64,000 nt of DNA from Streptomyces sp. TLI_053 (GCF_900105395.1 NZ_LT629775.1:2002501-2066500), one strand, 5' to 3'; shown: positions 34,988 to 43,829, counted from the first letter of the stretch. A program made the numbers and translations. Notes: generated from the letters alone by a model not told the origin.

Positions 34988-35749
34988 CTATGCCAGGGCG
35001 GCGGCGGTGGCCGCGGCGAAGCCGTCCGGATTGTCGATCATGATGTTGTGCCCGCAGTCCGGCACCGCCACCAGTGCCACCCCCGACTCCCGGAGCGCGT
35101 CCGCGCCGGTCGGCTCACCGTCGGCCTCGGGGTGGAGGAAGGTGCGCGGCACGTCGATACCGCGCAGCTGCTCGCGCAGGGTCGGGACGGTCGGCCGGCA
35201 GCGGTGGACGGCGCTGCGGTGCAGTGCCTCGGGTCCGGCGAGCCGCATGGTGGCCCACCAGAACGGGCCGGCCCACCGCTCCACCTGCTCCCACCCGCCG
35301 GCCAGGTACTCCTCCTCGGTGAAGGAGGCGAGCCCGCTGCCGCCCGGGCCCCTGGTCGGGGCCACCGGGTCGAGGACGGAGTCGACCAGGACCAGCCGGC
35401 CGACCAGCCCCGGATGCCGGTGGGCGAGCACGATCGCGACCGCGCCGCCCAGGCTGTGGCCGATCACCTCGACCTGCTCCGCCCCCGCCGCCCGGACGGC
35501 CGCCGCGACGGCGTCGGCGTGCGCCTCCAGGGTGTAGGAGAAGCCGGTGGGACGGTCGCTGATGCCGAAGCCGAGCAGGTCGAGCAGCAGCGCGCGGTGG
35601 CCGGTGAGCAGGGGGTGGGCGGCGGCCGCGGCGTAGTAGACGGGCGAGCTGGAGCCGAGGCCGTGCAGGTAGAGGCGGACGGGCTCCTTTCCGGGGACCT
35701 CCACCCAGCGGATCCGGTCCCCGTCGGGGGTGACGGTGGTGTCGCGCAC
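34988..35749 (-). CDS. Alpha/beta hydrolase under a divergent PadR regulator
   Basis: 253 residues. Oxyanion region YLHGLGSSSPVYY, nucleophile elbow VIGHSLGGAVA, catalytic acid region around PRTFLHPEADGEP and histidine in PDCGHNIMIDNP. The substrate is unknown; the sequence groups with general esterase/lipase-like hydrolases. The GTG has AAGGAG 7 bases upstream. It diverges from the PadR-family gene across about 160 bases holding two palindromes, so it is probably that regulator's target. Confidence 0.88.
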   Translation of the reverse strand: MRDTTVTPDGDRIRWVEVPGKEPVRLYLHGLGSSSPVYYAAAAAHPLLTGHRALLLDLLGFGISDRPTGFSYTLEAHADAVAAAVRAAGAEQVEVIGHSLGGAVAIVLAHRHPGLVGRLVLVDSVLDPVAPTRGPGGSGLASFTEEEYLAGGWEQVERWAGPFWWATMRLAGPEALHRSAVHRCRPTVPTLREQLRGIDVPRTFLHPEADGEPTGADALRESGVALVAVPDCGHNIMIDNPDGFAAATAAALA

Positions 35750-35849
35750 GGTCGTTCTCCTTCTGTTGTTCCTGCTGTCGACAGGGGCCCGGGGAAAACC
35801 CCCGGCGACGGCCACCGCCCGGCACCTTTCCCGGGGCGGCGCAGTGACC

Positions 35850-35889
35850 ATACCTCGATGCCGAGGTATAGCAACACCGATATATATCG
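35850..35889. promoter_or_regulatory. Two palindromes between the hydrolase and PadR genes
   Basis: ATACCTCG-ATGC-CGAGGTAT (35850-35869) has perfect 8-base arms. CGATATATATCG (35878-35889) is a perfect 12-base palindrome and strikingly AT-rich for this genome. Both lie just upstream of the PadR-family start (35912), suiting autorepression plus control of the divergent hydrolase. Confidence 0.65.
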
Positions 35890-35911
35890 CCCGGTCTGGC
35901 AGAGTGGGCCC

Positions 35912-36445
35912 ATGCTGAAGCTCGCGATCCTCGGGTTCCTCCACGACCGGCCCCTGCACGGCTACGAACTGCGCCGCCATCTCGCCGCGCTCACCGGCCA
36001 CGTGCGGCCGATCAGCGACGGCACGCTCTACCCGGCGATCAAGCGCCTGGAAGCCGACGGACTCCTCGTCCGCTCGACCGAACCCGGCGCGGCGGCCGCC
36101 CCCCGGCACACCCTGCGACTCACCGACGCCGGCCGGGCCACCCTGCTGGAGCGCCTGCACACCCCGGACGACCTGGACATCAGCGACGAGAACCGCTGGT
36201 TCACCGTGCTCGCCTTCCTCCGCCACCTCGACGACGAGCCGGCCACGCAGGCGGCCGTGCTCCGGCGCCGCCTCGCGTTCCTCGACGAACCGGCGAGCTT
36301 CTTCTACGACGGGGACCGGCCGGTCGGTGCCGAGGAGACCGCCGACCCGTTCCGCCGGGGGATGCTGCTGATCGCGCGCGCCACCACCGCCGCCGAGCGG
36401 GACTGGCTGCGCACGACCCTCACGGAGCTGGACCGCCCGGCCTGA
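35912..36445 (+). CDS. PadR-family transcriptional regulator
   Basis: 177 residues. The N-terminal winged helix starts MLKLAILGFLHDRPLHGYEL and continues with SDGTLYPAIKRLEADGLL, the PadR signature. The C-terminal part is the helical dimerisation domain (PadR type 2 layout). Two palindromes lie within 65 bases upstream. The likely target is the divergent alpha/beta hydrolase. Possible inducers are small phenolics, as for other PadR proteins, but nothing here shows that. A strong terminator follows. Confidence 0.92.
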   Translation: MLKLAILGFLHDRPLHGYELRRHLAALTGHVRPISDGTLYPAIKRLEADGLLVRSTEPGAAAAPRHTLRLTDAGRATLLERLHTPDDLDISDENRWFTVLAFLRHLDDEPATQAAVLRRRLAFLDEPASFFYDGDRPVGAEETADPFRRGMLLIARATTAAERDWLRTTLTELDRPA

Positions 36446-36499
36446 GCGGGGCCGGGAGCCGGGACCCGGCACGGCGGACCCGGACCCCGGCACGCGAGA

Positions 36500-36551
36500 A
36501 CGCCGCGGCCCGCGCCGACCCCTGCGGAGGGGTCGGCGCGGGCCGCGGCGT
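36500..36551. terminator. Bidirectional terminator after the PadR gene
   Basis: Perfect 23-base arms beginning ACGCCGCGGCCCGCG around loop TGCGGA. It lies between convergent genes. Confidence 0.9.
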
Positions 36552-36574
36552 CCGGGGCGGCGGGCAGCGCCGGT

Positions 36575-36666
36575 GGACCGGTCAGTGCTGGTGGCACGGT
36601 CGGTGCCGTTGGACCGGTCAGTGCTGGTGGCACGGTCGGTGCCGTTGGACCGGTCAGTGCTGGTGG
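36575..36666. repeat. 36-base tandem repeat carrying the DUF4396 gene 3' end
   Basis: Two exact 36-base units (36575-36610, 36611-36646) plus the first 20 bases of a third. The partial copy contains the stop codon of the DUF4396 gene. Each unit repeats that HQH-stop coding end (minus strand), so the array arose by duplicating the gene's own terminus. Confidence 0.9.
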
Positions 36667-37304
36667 TAGGCGTGCACCATGGCGTGGCCGCGACCCTTGC
36701 CGATCATCCACTTGTTGACCGGGACGGTCAGGAGGAAGGCCAGGACCAGCGAACCGGCCAGCGCGAACCAGAACAGGATGTCACCGAGACCCGCGTCCAT
36801 GGCACCGGGAACGGTAACCATCACGCTGTTGTCGATGATCTCCATGACGATGATCGAGACGGTGTCGGCGGCCAGCGCGACCTTCACCGCGGTGCGGACG
36901 TCCAGGCCCGCCTTGAGCACGCCGCGCATGGTCAGCGCATAGCCGAAGACGAAGGCCAGCAGGACCGAGAGCACCACGGTGCCGCCGTTGTGCAGGCCGA
37001 AGGCGGTGCCGAGAACCATGCCGAGGATCTCGCCGATGGCGCAGCCGGTGAGGCAGTGGAGGGTCGCCTGCGCGGCGGCCGCCCAGGTCACGCCACCGCC
37101 GCCGGCCCCGTGGTGCGCGTGCCCCGCACTGCCCGAGTGGCTCGAGTGGCTCGAATGGTCTGAATGGTCCATGTGGTCCGCATGGTGTCGGTGCTGTTCG
37201 TGGTTCATGTGCCGCCCGTGCTCCTCGTGCCGCCCGTGACCCCCATCGTGCCCGTGGTGACTGTGACCGCTGTGCTGCCGCTCGTGCTGGGCGGGGTGCG
37301 CCAT
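36654..37304 (-). CDS. His-rich DUF4396 membrane protein, likely copper-regulated
   Basis: 216 residues. The first 70 are extraordinarily rich in His (HSGHSHHGHDGGHGRHEEHG), a probable metal-binding region. The rest is a DUF4396 membrane domain with about four segments, including QATLHCLTGCAIGEILGM and VMEIIDNSVMV. The ATG has GGAGG 5 bases upstream. A perfect CsoR-like palindrome lies 56 bases before the start. Role inferred: membrane protein in copper (or nickel) handling, with the His-rich head binding metal in or near the membrane. Confidence 0.82.
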   Translation of the reverse strand: MAHPAQHERQHSGHSHHGHDGGHGRHEEHGRHMNHEQHRHHADHMDHSDHSSHSSHSGSAGHAHHGAGGGGVTWAAAAQATLHCLTGCAIGEILGMVLGTAFGLHNGGTVVLSVLLAFVFGYALTMRGVLKAGLDVRTAVKVALAADTVSIIVMEIIDNSVMVTVPGAMDAGLGDILFWFALAGSLVLAFLLTVPVNKWMIGKGRGHAMVHAYHQH

Positions 37305-37359
37305 GTCGTCCTCCAGGTACTCGTTCCTTCGCCGTGCTGCCCGGCTCGTCGACGACTGC

Positions 37360-37376
37360 ATACCCCCTGGGGGTAT
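37360..37376. promoter_or_regulatory. CsoR-like operator palindrome
   Basis: ATACCCCC-T-GGGGGTAT, a perfect 8+1+8 inverted repeat. TACCCC...GGGGTA palindromes are typical CsoR-family sites controlling copper genes in actinobacteria. It lies between the divergent DUF4396 and methyltransferase genes, so it may control both. Confidence 0.72.
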
Positions 37377-37438
37377 CTTCCAAGCCTGATCGGGCCGCAT
37401 TCTTCCCACCGCGCACCGGCCGTGCTCCGATGGTTCGC

Positions 37439-38134
37439 ATGACCGACGAACGACGCGAGGGATACGACGGCACCGGCCCCGGGGCGATCACCCCGGACGG
37501 CTGCGCGGTCGAGATGTACGAACGGCTGCCGGTCCGCGACGAGATCGAGGTGATCGCCGGCGCCGTGCCGTCCGGCGCGAGCCTGCTGGAACTCGGCTGC
37601 GGTGTCGGCCGGATGACCCACCCGCTGGTGGAGCGGGGCTTCCGGGTCACCGCCGTGGACGAGTCGGCACGGATGCTGGAGCGGATCCGCGGGGCCCGCA
37701 CGGTACTCTCCCCGATCGAACGGCTGGACCTCGGCGAACGCTTCGACGTCGTCCTGCTCGCCTCCTTCCTGGTGCACGCCGGCAGCCTCGCCGTCCGCCG
37801 GGGCCTGCTGGAGACCTGCCGCCGGCACGTCGCCCCGGACGGCTGCGTGCTCGTCCAGCGCGAGGGCGAGGACTGGCAGACGAACGTCCCGCGCGAGCGG
37901 GCGATCGGGGAGGACGGCCTGGTCAGGGTGGAATCGGCCACACCCCTGGGAGACGGGGTGAACCGGATCCACGTGGTGTACGAGTTCCCGGACGCCCGGT
38001 GGACCCAGACCTTCCCGTCCCGCCCGATGGACCGGACCGAGTTCGAACGGGCCCTCTCCGAGGCCGGGCTGACCGTCGACACCTATCCGACCGAGGACCG
38101 GACCTGGGCGCGGGCCCGGCCGACCACCGCCTGA
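37439..38134 (+). CDS. SAM-dependent methyltransferase
   Basis: 231 residues. The class I methyltransferase fold is seen in motif I, LLELGCGVGRMTHPL, the acidic end of strand 2 (VTAVDESARML), and FDVVLLASFLVHAG. The substrate is unknown. ATGs at 37430 and 37439 are both possible; neither has a clear ribosome site, and the second gives the more usual start. It diverges from the DUF4396 gene across the CsoR-like palindrome and may share its regulation. Confidence 0.85.
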   Translation: MTDERREGYDGTGPGAITPDGCAVEMYERLPVRDEIEVIAGAVPSGASLLELGCGVGRMTHPLVERGFRVTAVDESARMLERIRGARTVLSPIERLDLGERFDVVLLASFLVHAGSLAVRRGLLETCRRHVAPDGCVLVQREGEDWQTNVPRERAIGEDGLVRVESATPLGDGVNRIHVVYEFPDARWTQTFPSRPMDRTEFERALSEAGLTVDTYPTEDRTWARARPTTA

Positions 38135-38159
38135 GCACGGCCCGGGCGCGGCCCGGACG

Positions 38160-38262
38160 GAATCAAAGGAAGCCGGAGGAGGTCGGGGCGAAACCGGAGG
38201 AAGCCGGGAGGAAGCGGGGAGGAACAGGGCGACAGACGGGAGGACCGGGGCGACGGACGGTG
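38160..38262. repeat. Purine-rich GGAGGAAGCCGG-type repeats
   Basis: Degenerate direct repeats of CCGGAGGAAGC between the methyltransferase and uppP. No ORF with coding character. A TAGCAT hexamer (38305-38310) downstream could be a -10 box for the uppP leader, but no matching -35 box was found. Confidence 0.5.
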
Positions 38263-38444
38263 CACCGGGGGTGGGGCGGGCGAAAAGCTGTCACCCGAAC
38301 GGCGTAGCATCAGGCGGACGCCGGGCCCGCGCGCGGCCCGAGCGCCGGGCGGGACCGGTCGTTCGCCTGCCATCGGACCGCGCCGCTGGACCGCGCCGAC
38401 CGGTTCGCAGGGCCGTTCCCGCACCGACCAACAAGGAACGCTTC

Positions 38445-38486
38445 ATGCGCATCGACCGACGGATACCCCGGGCGGGTGTCCGGTGA
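38445..38486 (+). CDS. 13-residue leader ORF coupled to uppP
   Basis: AAGGAA lies 6 bases before an ATG opening MRIDRRIPRAGVR, whose stop overlaps the uppP start codon (GTGA). The ribosome site of this short ORF is better than that of uppP, so uppP is probably translated by coupling. No run of one amino acid that would suggest classical attenuation, though five of the 13 residues are Arg. Confidence 0.55.
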   Translation: MRIDRRIPRAGVR

Positions 38487-39331
38487 TCGACTGGTTCCAC
38501 GGGGCCGTCCTCGGCCTGATCCAGGGGCTCACCGAGTTCCTCCCGATCTCCTCCAGCGCCCACCTCCGGGTCTTCCCGGCCCTGTTCGGCTGGCAGGACC
38601 CGGGGGCCGCGTTCACCGCGGTGACGCAGCTCGGCACCGAGACCGCCGTGCTGATCTACTTCCGCCGCGACATAGCCTCGATCATCAAGACCTGGACGCT
38701 CTCGCTGTTCCGGCCCGCGCTGCGCTCGCACCAGGACGCGCGGATGGGCTGGTTCGTGATCATGGGAACCCTGCCGATCGGCATCCTGGGCAAGCTGTTC
38801 CAGGACACCATCGAGCAGGACCTGCGCGATCTGCGGATCATCGGCAGCACGCTGATCCTCTTCGGCGTGGTGCTCGCGATCGCCGACCGGACCCGGGCGG
38901 TCCGGCACGCCAAGCCGATCTCCGACCTGACCCTGCCGCACGCGGCCACCTACGGCATGGCCCAGGCGCTCGCCCTGATCCCCGGCGTCTCCCGCTCCGG
39001 CGGCACGATCAGCGCCGGCCTGCTGCTCGGCTACAGCCGGGAGGCGGCGGCCCGGTACTCGTTCCTGCTGGCGATCCCGGCGGTGCTGGCCTCCGGCGTG
39101 CTGGAGCTGTTCAAGATCGGCGAGGGCCCCGCGCCGGCCTGGGGGCCGACCGTCCTGGCCACCGGGATCGCCTTCGTGGTCGGATACGCGGCGATCGCCT
39201 GGTTCCTGAAGTACATCTCGAACAACAGCTTCATGCCGTTCGTGATCTACCGGATCGCGCTCGGCATCCTGATCATCGTCCTGGTGTCCGTGGGCACCCT
39301 GGCACCGGACGCCGGCGTGGTCGCGAAGTAG
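38483..39331 (+). CDS. uppP: Undecaprenyl-diphosphatase
   Basis: Membrane phosphatase that recycles undecaprenyl pyrophosphate to the lipid carrier used for peptidoglycan and polysaccharide synthesis; also gives bacitracin tolerance. 282 residues, about eight hydrophobic segments. Diagnostic motifs are QGLTEFLPISSSAHL and the PGVSRSGGT loop with catalytic Ser/Arg. The GTG has only a weak ribosome site and is overlapped by the stop of a 13-codon leader ORF. Supports the polysaccharide genes and murI elsewhere in the window. Strong terminator downstream. Confidence 0.96.
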   Translation: MIDWFHGAVLGLIQGLTEFLPISSSAHLRVFPALFGWQDPGAAFTAVTQLGTETAVLIYFRRDIASIIKTWTLSLFRPALRSHQDARMGWFVIMGTLPIGILGKLFQDTIEQDLRDLRIIGSTLILFGVVLAIADRTRAVRHAKPISDLTLPHAATYGMAQALALIPGVSRSGGTISAGLLLGYSREAAARYSFLLAIPAVLASGVLELFKIGEGPAPAWGPTVLATGIAFVVGYAAIAWFLKYISNNSFMPFVIYRIALGILIIVLVSVGTLAPDAGVVAK

Positions 39332-39375
39332 AACCGCGTTCCATTCCCCGGGCCGGGGTCCTGCCCCGGGGCCGG

Positions 39376-39432
39376 GGAACGACGGAGCGGGCCGGTCCAC
39401 CCTCGTGGTGGACCGGCCCGCTCCGTCGTTCC
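39376..39432. terminator. Bidirectional terminator after uppP
   Basis: Perfect 26-base arms starting GGAACGACGGAGCGG with loop CTCGT, between convergent genes. Confidence 0.93.
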
Positions 39433-39474
39433 GCTGCTTGTTCGTCCCGGCCGCTCCGCGCGCGTCCGCGACGG

Positions 39475-40983
39475 CTACCTGCTGCGCTCGCGGGCGGAGG
39501 TGAGCCGGCCGCGCACGGCGGCGTGCACCTCGGCCTCCTCGGCCGGATCGGCGGCGAGGCGGCGCAGGCGCTCCAGCACGCGGGCGTCACCGGTGGTGGC
39601 GACGTGCCTCGCGGCGAGCTCCCGGGTGGACTCCTCGCAGTCCCAGAGGCACTCGACGGCCGGCCCCTCCGGGAAGTGCACGTCGGTCGCGGCGAGCGCC
39701 CGGGCTGCGCGGCCGCGCAGCTCCGAGGAGACGGCCTCGCCGTAGATGTGGCGCAGGACCGGGACGGCCTCGGTGGCGGTCAGCCGCCCCGCGCCGTCGA
39801 CCAGCGTCCCGAGCCCGGCGTCGGCGCCGGACACCCCGTGCAGCAGCACCCAACGGCGCAGCCCGCCCACCACCAGCGGCGCGTCGGTGGGCTCGCCCGC
39901 GTCGGCCAGCAGGCGCACGGCGGCCTCGCCGAGGGCGCTGTCGGCACCCCCGGTGGCCGGATCGGCCCAGCGGCGGGCATGGGCCAGCGCCTCCGGACCG
40001 CGCATCCGCCCGAGCAGTTCCAGGGCGAACCGGACCAGCCGGTCGTCGACCTCCGCCGCGGCGGCCTCGATCAGCCCGGCCGCGGCCGGGTCCTGCCGGT
40101 CGACGAGGTGGCGCAGGGCCGCCCGGCGGGCACCGGGGAGACCGGTGCGGGCCGCCTCCAGGACGGCGGGCCGGTCCTCCGGCCGCACCACGGCGGCCAG
40201 GCAGCGGGCGGCGGCGGCGGCGCGGCGGTCCACCGCGTCCGGACCCGGTCCGTCCTCCTGCGAGGAGCCGGCACGGGCCGGGCCGCCGGCGAAGGCCGCG
40301 GCAGCGAGGCCGCCGAGCTCCCCCTGGTCGGCCCAGGCCAGCACATCGGCCGTGGACCAGCCCGGGGTCACACCGCTGCGGTTCAGCTGTCGCTGCCACA
40401 CGTCGAAGGGGGCCTGCTCGGCGGCGGCCGCGACCCTCGGGTGGTAGGCGGCCCAGAGCCGCCAGGGCCTGGGCTCGTAAGCGCTCCGCACCATCTCGCG
40501 CAGCTCGGCGTCGCCCTCGGGGCCGGGGGCGAAACGGTCCAGCACGGCCGTCCCGAGCAGCAGCAGGCCCCGGTCGTCGTCGCGCAGCGCGAGCTCGTCC
40601 AGCGCCCAGGCCCAGCTGGTGCCGGTGGCGGCGTACTCGCGGAGCATCAGCAGCGCGTCCCGCCGGCCGTACGCGGCGAGGTGGCCCAGGACGGAGAGCG
40701 CGAGGCCGGTGCGGGCCTCGTCCTCGTCGAGGAGGTCCTCCGGGGAGTGGAGGTGGTCCTCGATCCCGTCGAGCGGCGCCTCCAGCTCCATGTAGAGGCG
40801 CGCGTAGTAGAGGGAACGGTTCTCGACCTGCCAGTCGGCTCGCGGATCCCTGGTGACGCACTCCTCCAGCGCGGCGATGGCCTCGGTGCGGTCGGCGGCC
40901 AGCGCATGGAGCTGCCCGTCACCGCGACCTCGCTGCAGGAGGCCGAGGAGGCTGGCACTGGGTGCTATCACTGGCTCGAACAT
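39475..40983 (-). CDS. HEAT-repeat-like helical protein
   Basis: 502 residues, almost entirely alpha-helical. Repeating units such as LEAARTGLPGARRAALRHL and LIEAAAAEVDDRLVRFALELL look like HEAT/Armadillo-type repeats, which bind other proteins. No catalytic motif, signal peptide or membrane segment. The ATG at 40983 is the first start that avoids the low-complexity upstream frame; its ribosome site is weak. It diverges from a PAS protein gene. Function unknown. Confidence 0.75.
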   Translation of the reverse strand: MFEPVIAPSASLLGLLQRGRGDGQLHALAADRTEAIAALEECVTRDPRADWQVENRSLYYARLYMELEAPLDGIEDHLHSPEDLLDEDEARTGLALSVLGHLAAYGRRDALLMLREYAATGTSWAWALDELALRDDDRGLLLLGTAVLDRFAPGPEGDAELREMVRSAYEPRPWRLWAAYHPRVAAAAEQAPFDVWQRQLNRSGVTPGWSTADVLAWADQGELGGLAAAAFAGGPARAGSSQEDGPGPDAVDRRAAAAARCLAAVVRPEDRPAVLEAARTGLPGARRAALRHLVDRQDPAAAGLIEAAAAEVDDRLVRFALELLGRMRGPEALAHARRWADPATGGADSALGEAAVRLLADAGEPTDAPLVVGGLRRWVLLHGVSGADAGLGTLVDGAGRLTATEAVPVLRHIYGEAVSSELRGRAARALAATDVHFPEGPAVECLWDCEESTRELAARHVATTGDARVLERLRRLAADPAEEAEVHAAVRGRLTSARERSR

Positions 40984-41104
40984 GAGGTCAGCATCCGTTG
41001 CGGCGGTCGTAGTGGCAACGGGATTTCCGTCGCCGGGGTCTCTGGTGGGTACTGCGGTGGGCGCCCGGGCGCCGGAATCACCGAAGGTTACCGCCTCGGG
41101 CAGC

Positions 41105-41212
41105 CTGTCGCACACAGGGCGACCGGCCCTTTGTGCGCACTGGCATATGCCGGGGGAACTTTGACGGCGATCTGTCCAAATCGCCCACAAGGGTGAGAAC
41201 GCTGTGCGACAG
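41105..41212. promoter_or_regulatory. Divergent promoter region with long-range inverted repeat
   Basis: CTGTCGCACA (41105-41114) and TGTGCGACAG (41203-41212) are perfect complements 88 bases apart. GGCATATGCC (41142-41151) is a palindrome between them, and TTGACG at 41161 resembles a -35 box. The span separates the HEAT-like and PAS genes. Confidence 0.4.
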
Positions 41213-41264
41213 TCGATGCCACCACGCACCGGCCGCTCTCCACGAACGGACCACTGGACTCACC

Positions 41265-41711
41265 ATGCCAAAGTCGCCCACGACCGGCCCACCACCCGTC
41301 GCGCCCCCGAGCGAGGGCACGACGGACGGCGAGGGGCCGGTGGGCGAGAGAGTGGACAGCGCCATCCGCACCTCGACCGGCGCGGCCGTGATCGGCTCCG
41401 CCGAGTGGGACCTCCTCACCGACGACGTCCGCTGGTCCGCCGAGGCCTACCGGCTGCTCGGCTGCGACCCCGGACACGGACCGCTCAGCCTCGACCGGCT
41501 GCCCGACCGCCTGAGCGAGGCGGACCGGCCGCAGCTGCGCCGGATGATGACCGACGCGCTGGTGCACGGACGGTACGCCTTCGGCACCCTCCAGGTCCGG
41601 CGGCCCGACGGCGGGCACGGCATGATCGAGTGCACCGGCGAACCCGTGCTGGGCACCGACGGCACCGTCACCGCGCTGCGCATGCTGCTGCGCCCCGCGA
41701 ACCCCTCCTGA
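41265..41711 (+). CDS. Single-domain PAS protein
   Basis: 148 residues. A Pro/Thr-rich N-terminus of about 40 residues is followed by one PAS fold (AEWDLLTDDVRWSAEAYRLL, LQVRRPDGGHGMIECTGEP, VTALRMLLRP). No kinase, GGDEF or DNA-binding domain is attached, so it probably signals by binding a partner. The ATG at 41265 is chosen to start before the PAS fold without the upstream low-complexity frame; no strong ribosome site. Cofactor unknown. Confidence 0.75.
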   Translation: MPKSPTTGPPPVAPPSEGTTDGEGPVGERVDSAIRTSTGAAVIGSAEWDLLTDDVRWSAEAYRLLGCDPGHGPLSLDRLPDRLSEADRPQLRRMMTDALVHGRYAFGTLQVRRPDGGHGMIECTGEPVLGTDGTVTALRMLLRPANPS

Positions 41712-41764
41712 CCGGCCCCGACCCACCGGCCGTCACGACCCACCAGTCGTCACGACCCCACCGG

Positions 41765-41850
41765 CCCTCTGAGCCCTTCACGCCACTCGAGCCACTCGGA
41801 CCCTTCGCGCCGCTCGAGCCCTCCGAGCCCTTCCGGCCCCGGGACCCGGC
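41765..41850. repeat. GAGCCCTTC/CACTCGAGCC imperfect repeats
   Basis: Short degenerate direct repeats in the 157-base gap between the convergent PAS and NsdA-like genes. No terminator with a perfect stem was seen. Confidence 0.5.
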
Positions 41851-41868
41851 CGCCGCAGCCGGCCCCGG

Positions 41869-43353
41869 TCAGGCGCGCGCGGGCCGCTTCTTCGCGTCCG
41901 CCGCCCGCAGCTCCCGCCCCAACTGCTCCCGCAGCTCGTCCACCACCGGCACCCCCCGGTAGCGCGCGGTCAGCCGGTACATCTCCCGCAGCCGGTCCCA
42001 GGTGCGGTGCGAGGAGTTCTGGCCGATCAGGTTCAGCACCAGCTTGCACTGGGTGTCCGCCGCGTCGGGCTCCCCGGTGAGCCAGTGCACCGAGGCCAGC
42101 GTGATCCGGTCGAACAGCGCCGACCGCAGCTGCCCCGTCCCCTCCCGCAGCCGGATCACCCGCTCGGCGTGCCGACGGGCCTGGTCCGCGGCCGCCCGGT
42201 CGTGCTCGGCGAGCGTCCGCAGCACCAGCGCCTGCATGCCGCGCAGCTCCGCCTCGTCGAAGACCTGCATCCACGACGGCGGCGGACCGTCCGGGTCCTC
42301 GGCGAAGAGCTCCTCCGCCTCGCCCAGCAGCCGCCAGGTCGCCTGCGACTGCCCGATCGAGGCGTGCGCCCAGGCCTCGACCGTGTTCAGCATGGCGCGC
42401 GTCCTCGGCAGCATCCGGCCGCCGCTCGCCTTGGCCGCCGCCATCAGGCCGATCGCCTCGTCCGCCCGCCCCAGGTGCACCATCTGGCGCGCCGCCCGGG
42501 AGATCGCCTCACCGGCCCGGGGCCGGTCGCCGGCCTCCCGGGCGGAGTCCGCGGCCAGCATGAAGTACTTCTGCGCGGTCGGCTCCAGGCCCACGTCGTG
42601 CGACATCCAGCCCGCCAGCACCGCCAGGTTGGCCGCGACCAGCCACAACCGCTGGGTCACGGCCGGGCTGTGCCGGTGCGTCAGCAGACCGCCCACCTCG
42701 TTGAGCTGGCCGACCACCGCCTTGCGCTGCAGTCCGCCGCCGCGGGCCGCGTCCCAGGCCCGGAACACCTGCACCGAGCGCTCCAGCGCCTCCACCTCGT
42801 CGAGCCCGACCGGGCCCGGGTCGTACAGGTCCACCACCGGACGGGCACCGCCCTGGGTGAGCACCGGGCGCGGGCCGGGGGCCGACGCCGCGTAGGCGAC
42901 CTCGGCCCCTCCCAGCCAGCCCTTCAGCGAGTCGGCGACGACCGCCCCCGCCGTGAGCGCGGCACCCGCGCCCACCAATCCACGTCGGTTCAGCATGAGG
43001 TCCATTCCCGTGAACTCGGTGAGGACCGCGGCCGTTCGATCCGGCTCCCATGGTGACGAGGTGGCGGACTGCGCCGCTCCGGTCCTGGTGGGCCGGTGTC
43101 GTTCCAGACCGAGGTCCTCAGTGGTGACGACACGGCCGAGCCGCTCCGTGAACACGGCTGCCAGTACCCTCGGCACCGGATCGCGCGGGATCTCCCCCTG
43201 CTCGATCCACCGCCGCACCCGCGAGGTGTCGGTGGACAGCTGCTGCTGTCCCATCGCGGCACCGCGCCTGTTGACCAGCCGCGCGAGCTCGCCCTTGGAC
43301 CATCCGGTCAGGACGAACAGATCGGCGAGTCGGGTGTTGGGTCCCCTGCTCAC
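41869..43353 (-). CDS. NsdA-like developmental/antibiotic regulator
   Basis: 494 residues. An N-terminal helix-turn-helix-like domain has [37 protein letters not shown] and [12 protein letters not shown], the pattern of NsdA and its Streptomyces paralogues that repress sporulation and antibiotic production. A short hydrophobic stretch ([16 protein letters not shown]) and a TPR-like helical C-terminus ([18 protein letters not shown]) follow. GTG start after a moderate GGGGG site. NsdA acts early in differentiation in S. coelicolor; whether this paralogue does is unknown. Confidence 0.82.
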   Translation of the reverse strand: MSRGPNTRLADLFVLTGWSKGELARLVNRRGAAMGQQQLSTDTSRVRRWIEQGEIPRDPVPRVLAAVFTERLGRVVTTEDLGLERHRPTRTGAAQSATSSPWEPDRTAAVLTEFTGMDLMLNRRGLVGAGAALTAGAVVADSLKGWLGGAEVAYAASAPGPRPVLTQGGARPVVDLYDPGPVGLDEVEALERSVQVFRAWDAARGGGLQRKAVVGQLNEVGGLLTHRHSPAVTQRLWLVAANLAVLAGWMSHDVGLEPTAQKYFMLAADSAREAGDRPRAGEAISRAARQMVHLGRADEAIGLMAAAKASGGRMLPRTRAMLNTVEAWAHASIGQSQATWRLLGEAEELFAEDPDGPPPSWMQVFDEAELRGMQALVLRTLAEHDRAAADQARRHAERVIRLREGTGQLRSALFDRITLASVHWLTGEPDAADTQCKLVLNLIGQNSSHRTWDRLREMYRLTARYRGVPVVDELREQLGRELRAADAKKRPARA

Positions 43354-43829
43354 GTGAAGCCCCCAGGTTCCTCGGCTGGTTCGAGGCTAGAGGCTCCGTC
43401 ATGTGCCGGGCGAGCATTCGCCAGGCTTCGCCAGGGTCCGCCACATTACCAACCACCGGCATCCGGGTGTCATGTAGAGGTGCGCCACCTCGACCCCCGG
43501 GTCGGGCGGTGTCCCAGGCCGGTACGGGGTTCCCCCGCACGGGTCGCGGGGCGCCCCCGGTCCTCACCCGAGGGGGTGGCGCGGCCGGGTGGCGCGGGAG
43601 CGCCGGGCACGGCCACGGCAGTACCGGCCGACCGCATTCCCCAGGGTGCGGACGGCCGGTCCACCGCCGCAGCACGGGGCTCCGGCCCCGGCGTCCGTGC
43701 CCGGCGCCCGCACACCACCCGGCCGGGGCAGGACCGCCGTCGCGCCAGGAAGCACACGGCACCGGCCCACCCCGTGACCCCCCGCGGGGGCGCACCCGCA
43801 GACGGACAGGAAGGGACCACCCTCACCCC
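43354..43829. other. 476-base divergent intergenic region
   Basis: Lies between the NsdA-like gene and the phosphotransferase. Contains a short direct repeat (GCCAGGCTTCGCCAGG, about 43419-43434). No RNA gene, strong terminator or clear promoter was identified. The long distance suggests a complex control region for the developmental regulator. Confidence 0.4.
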
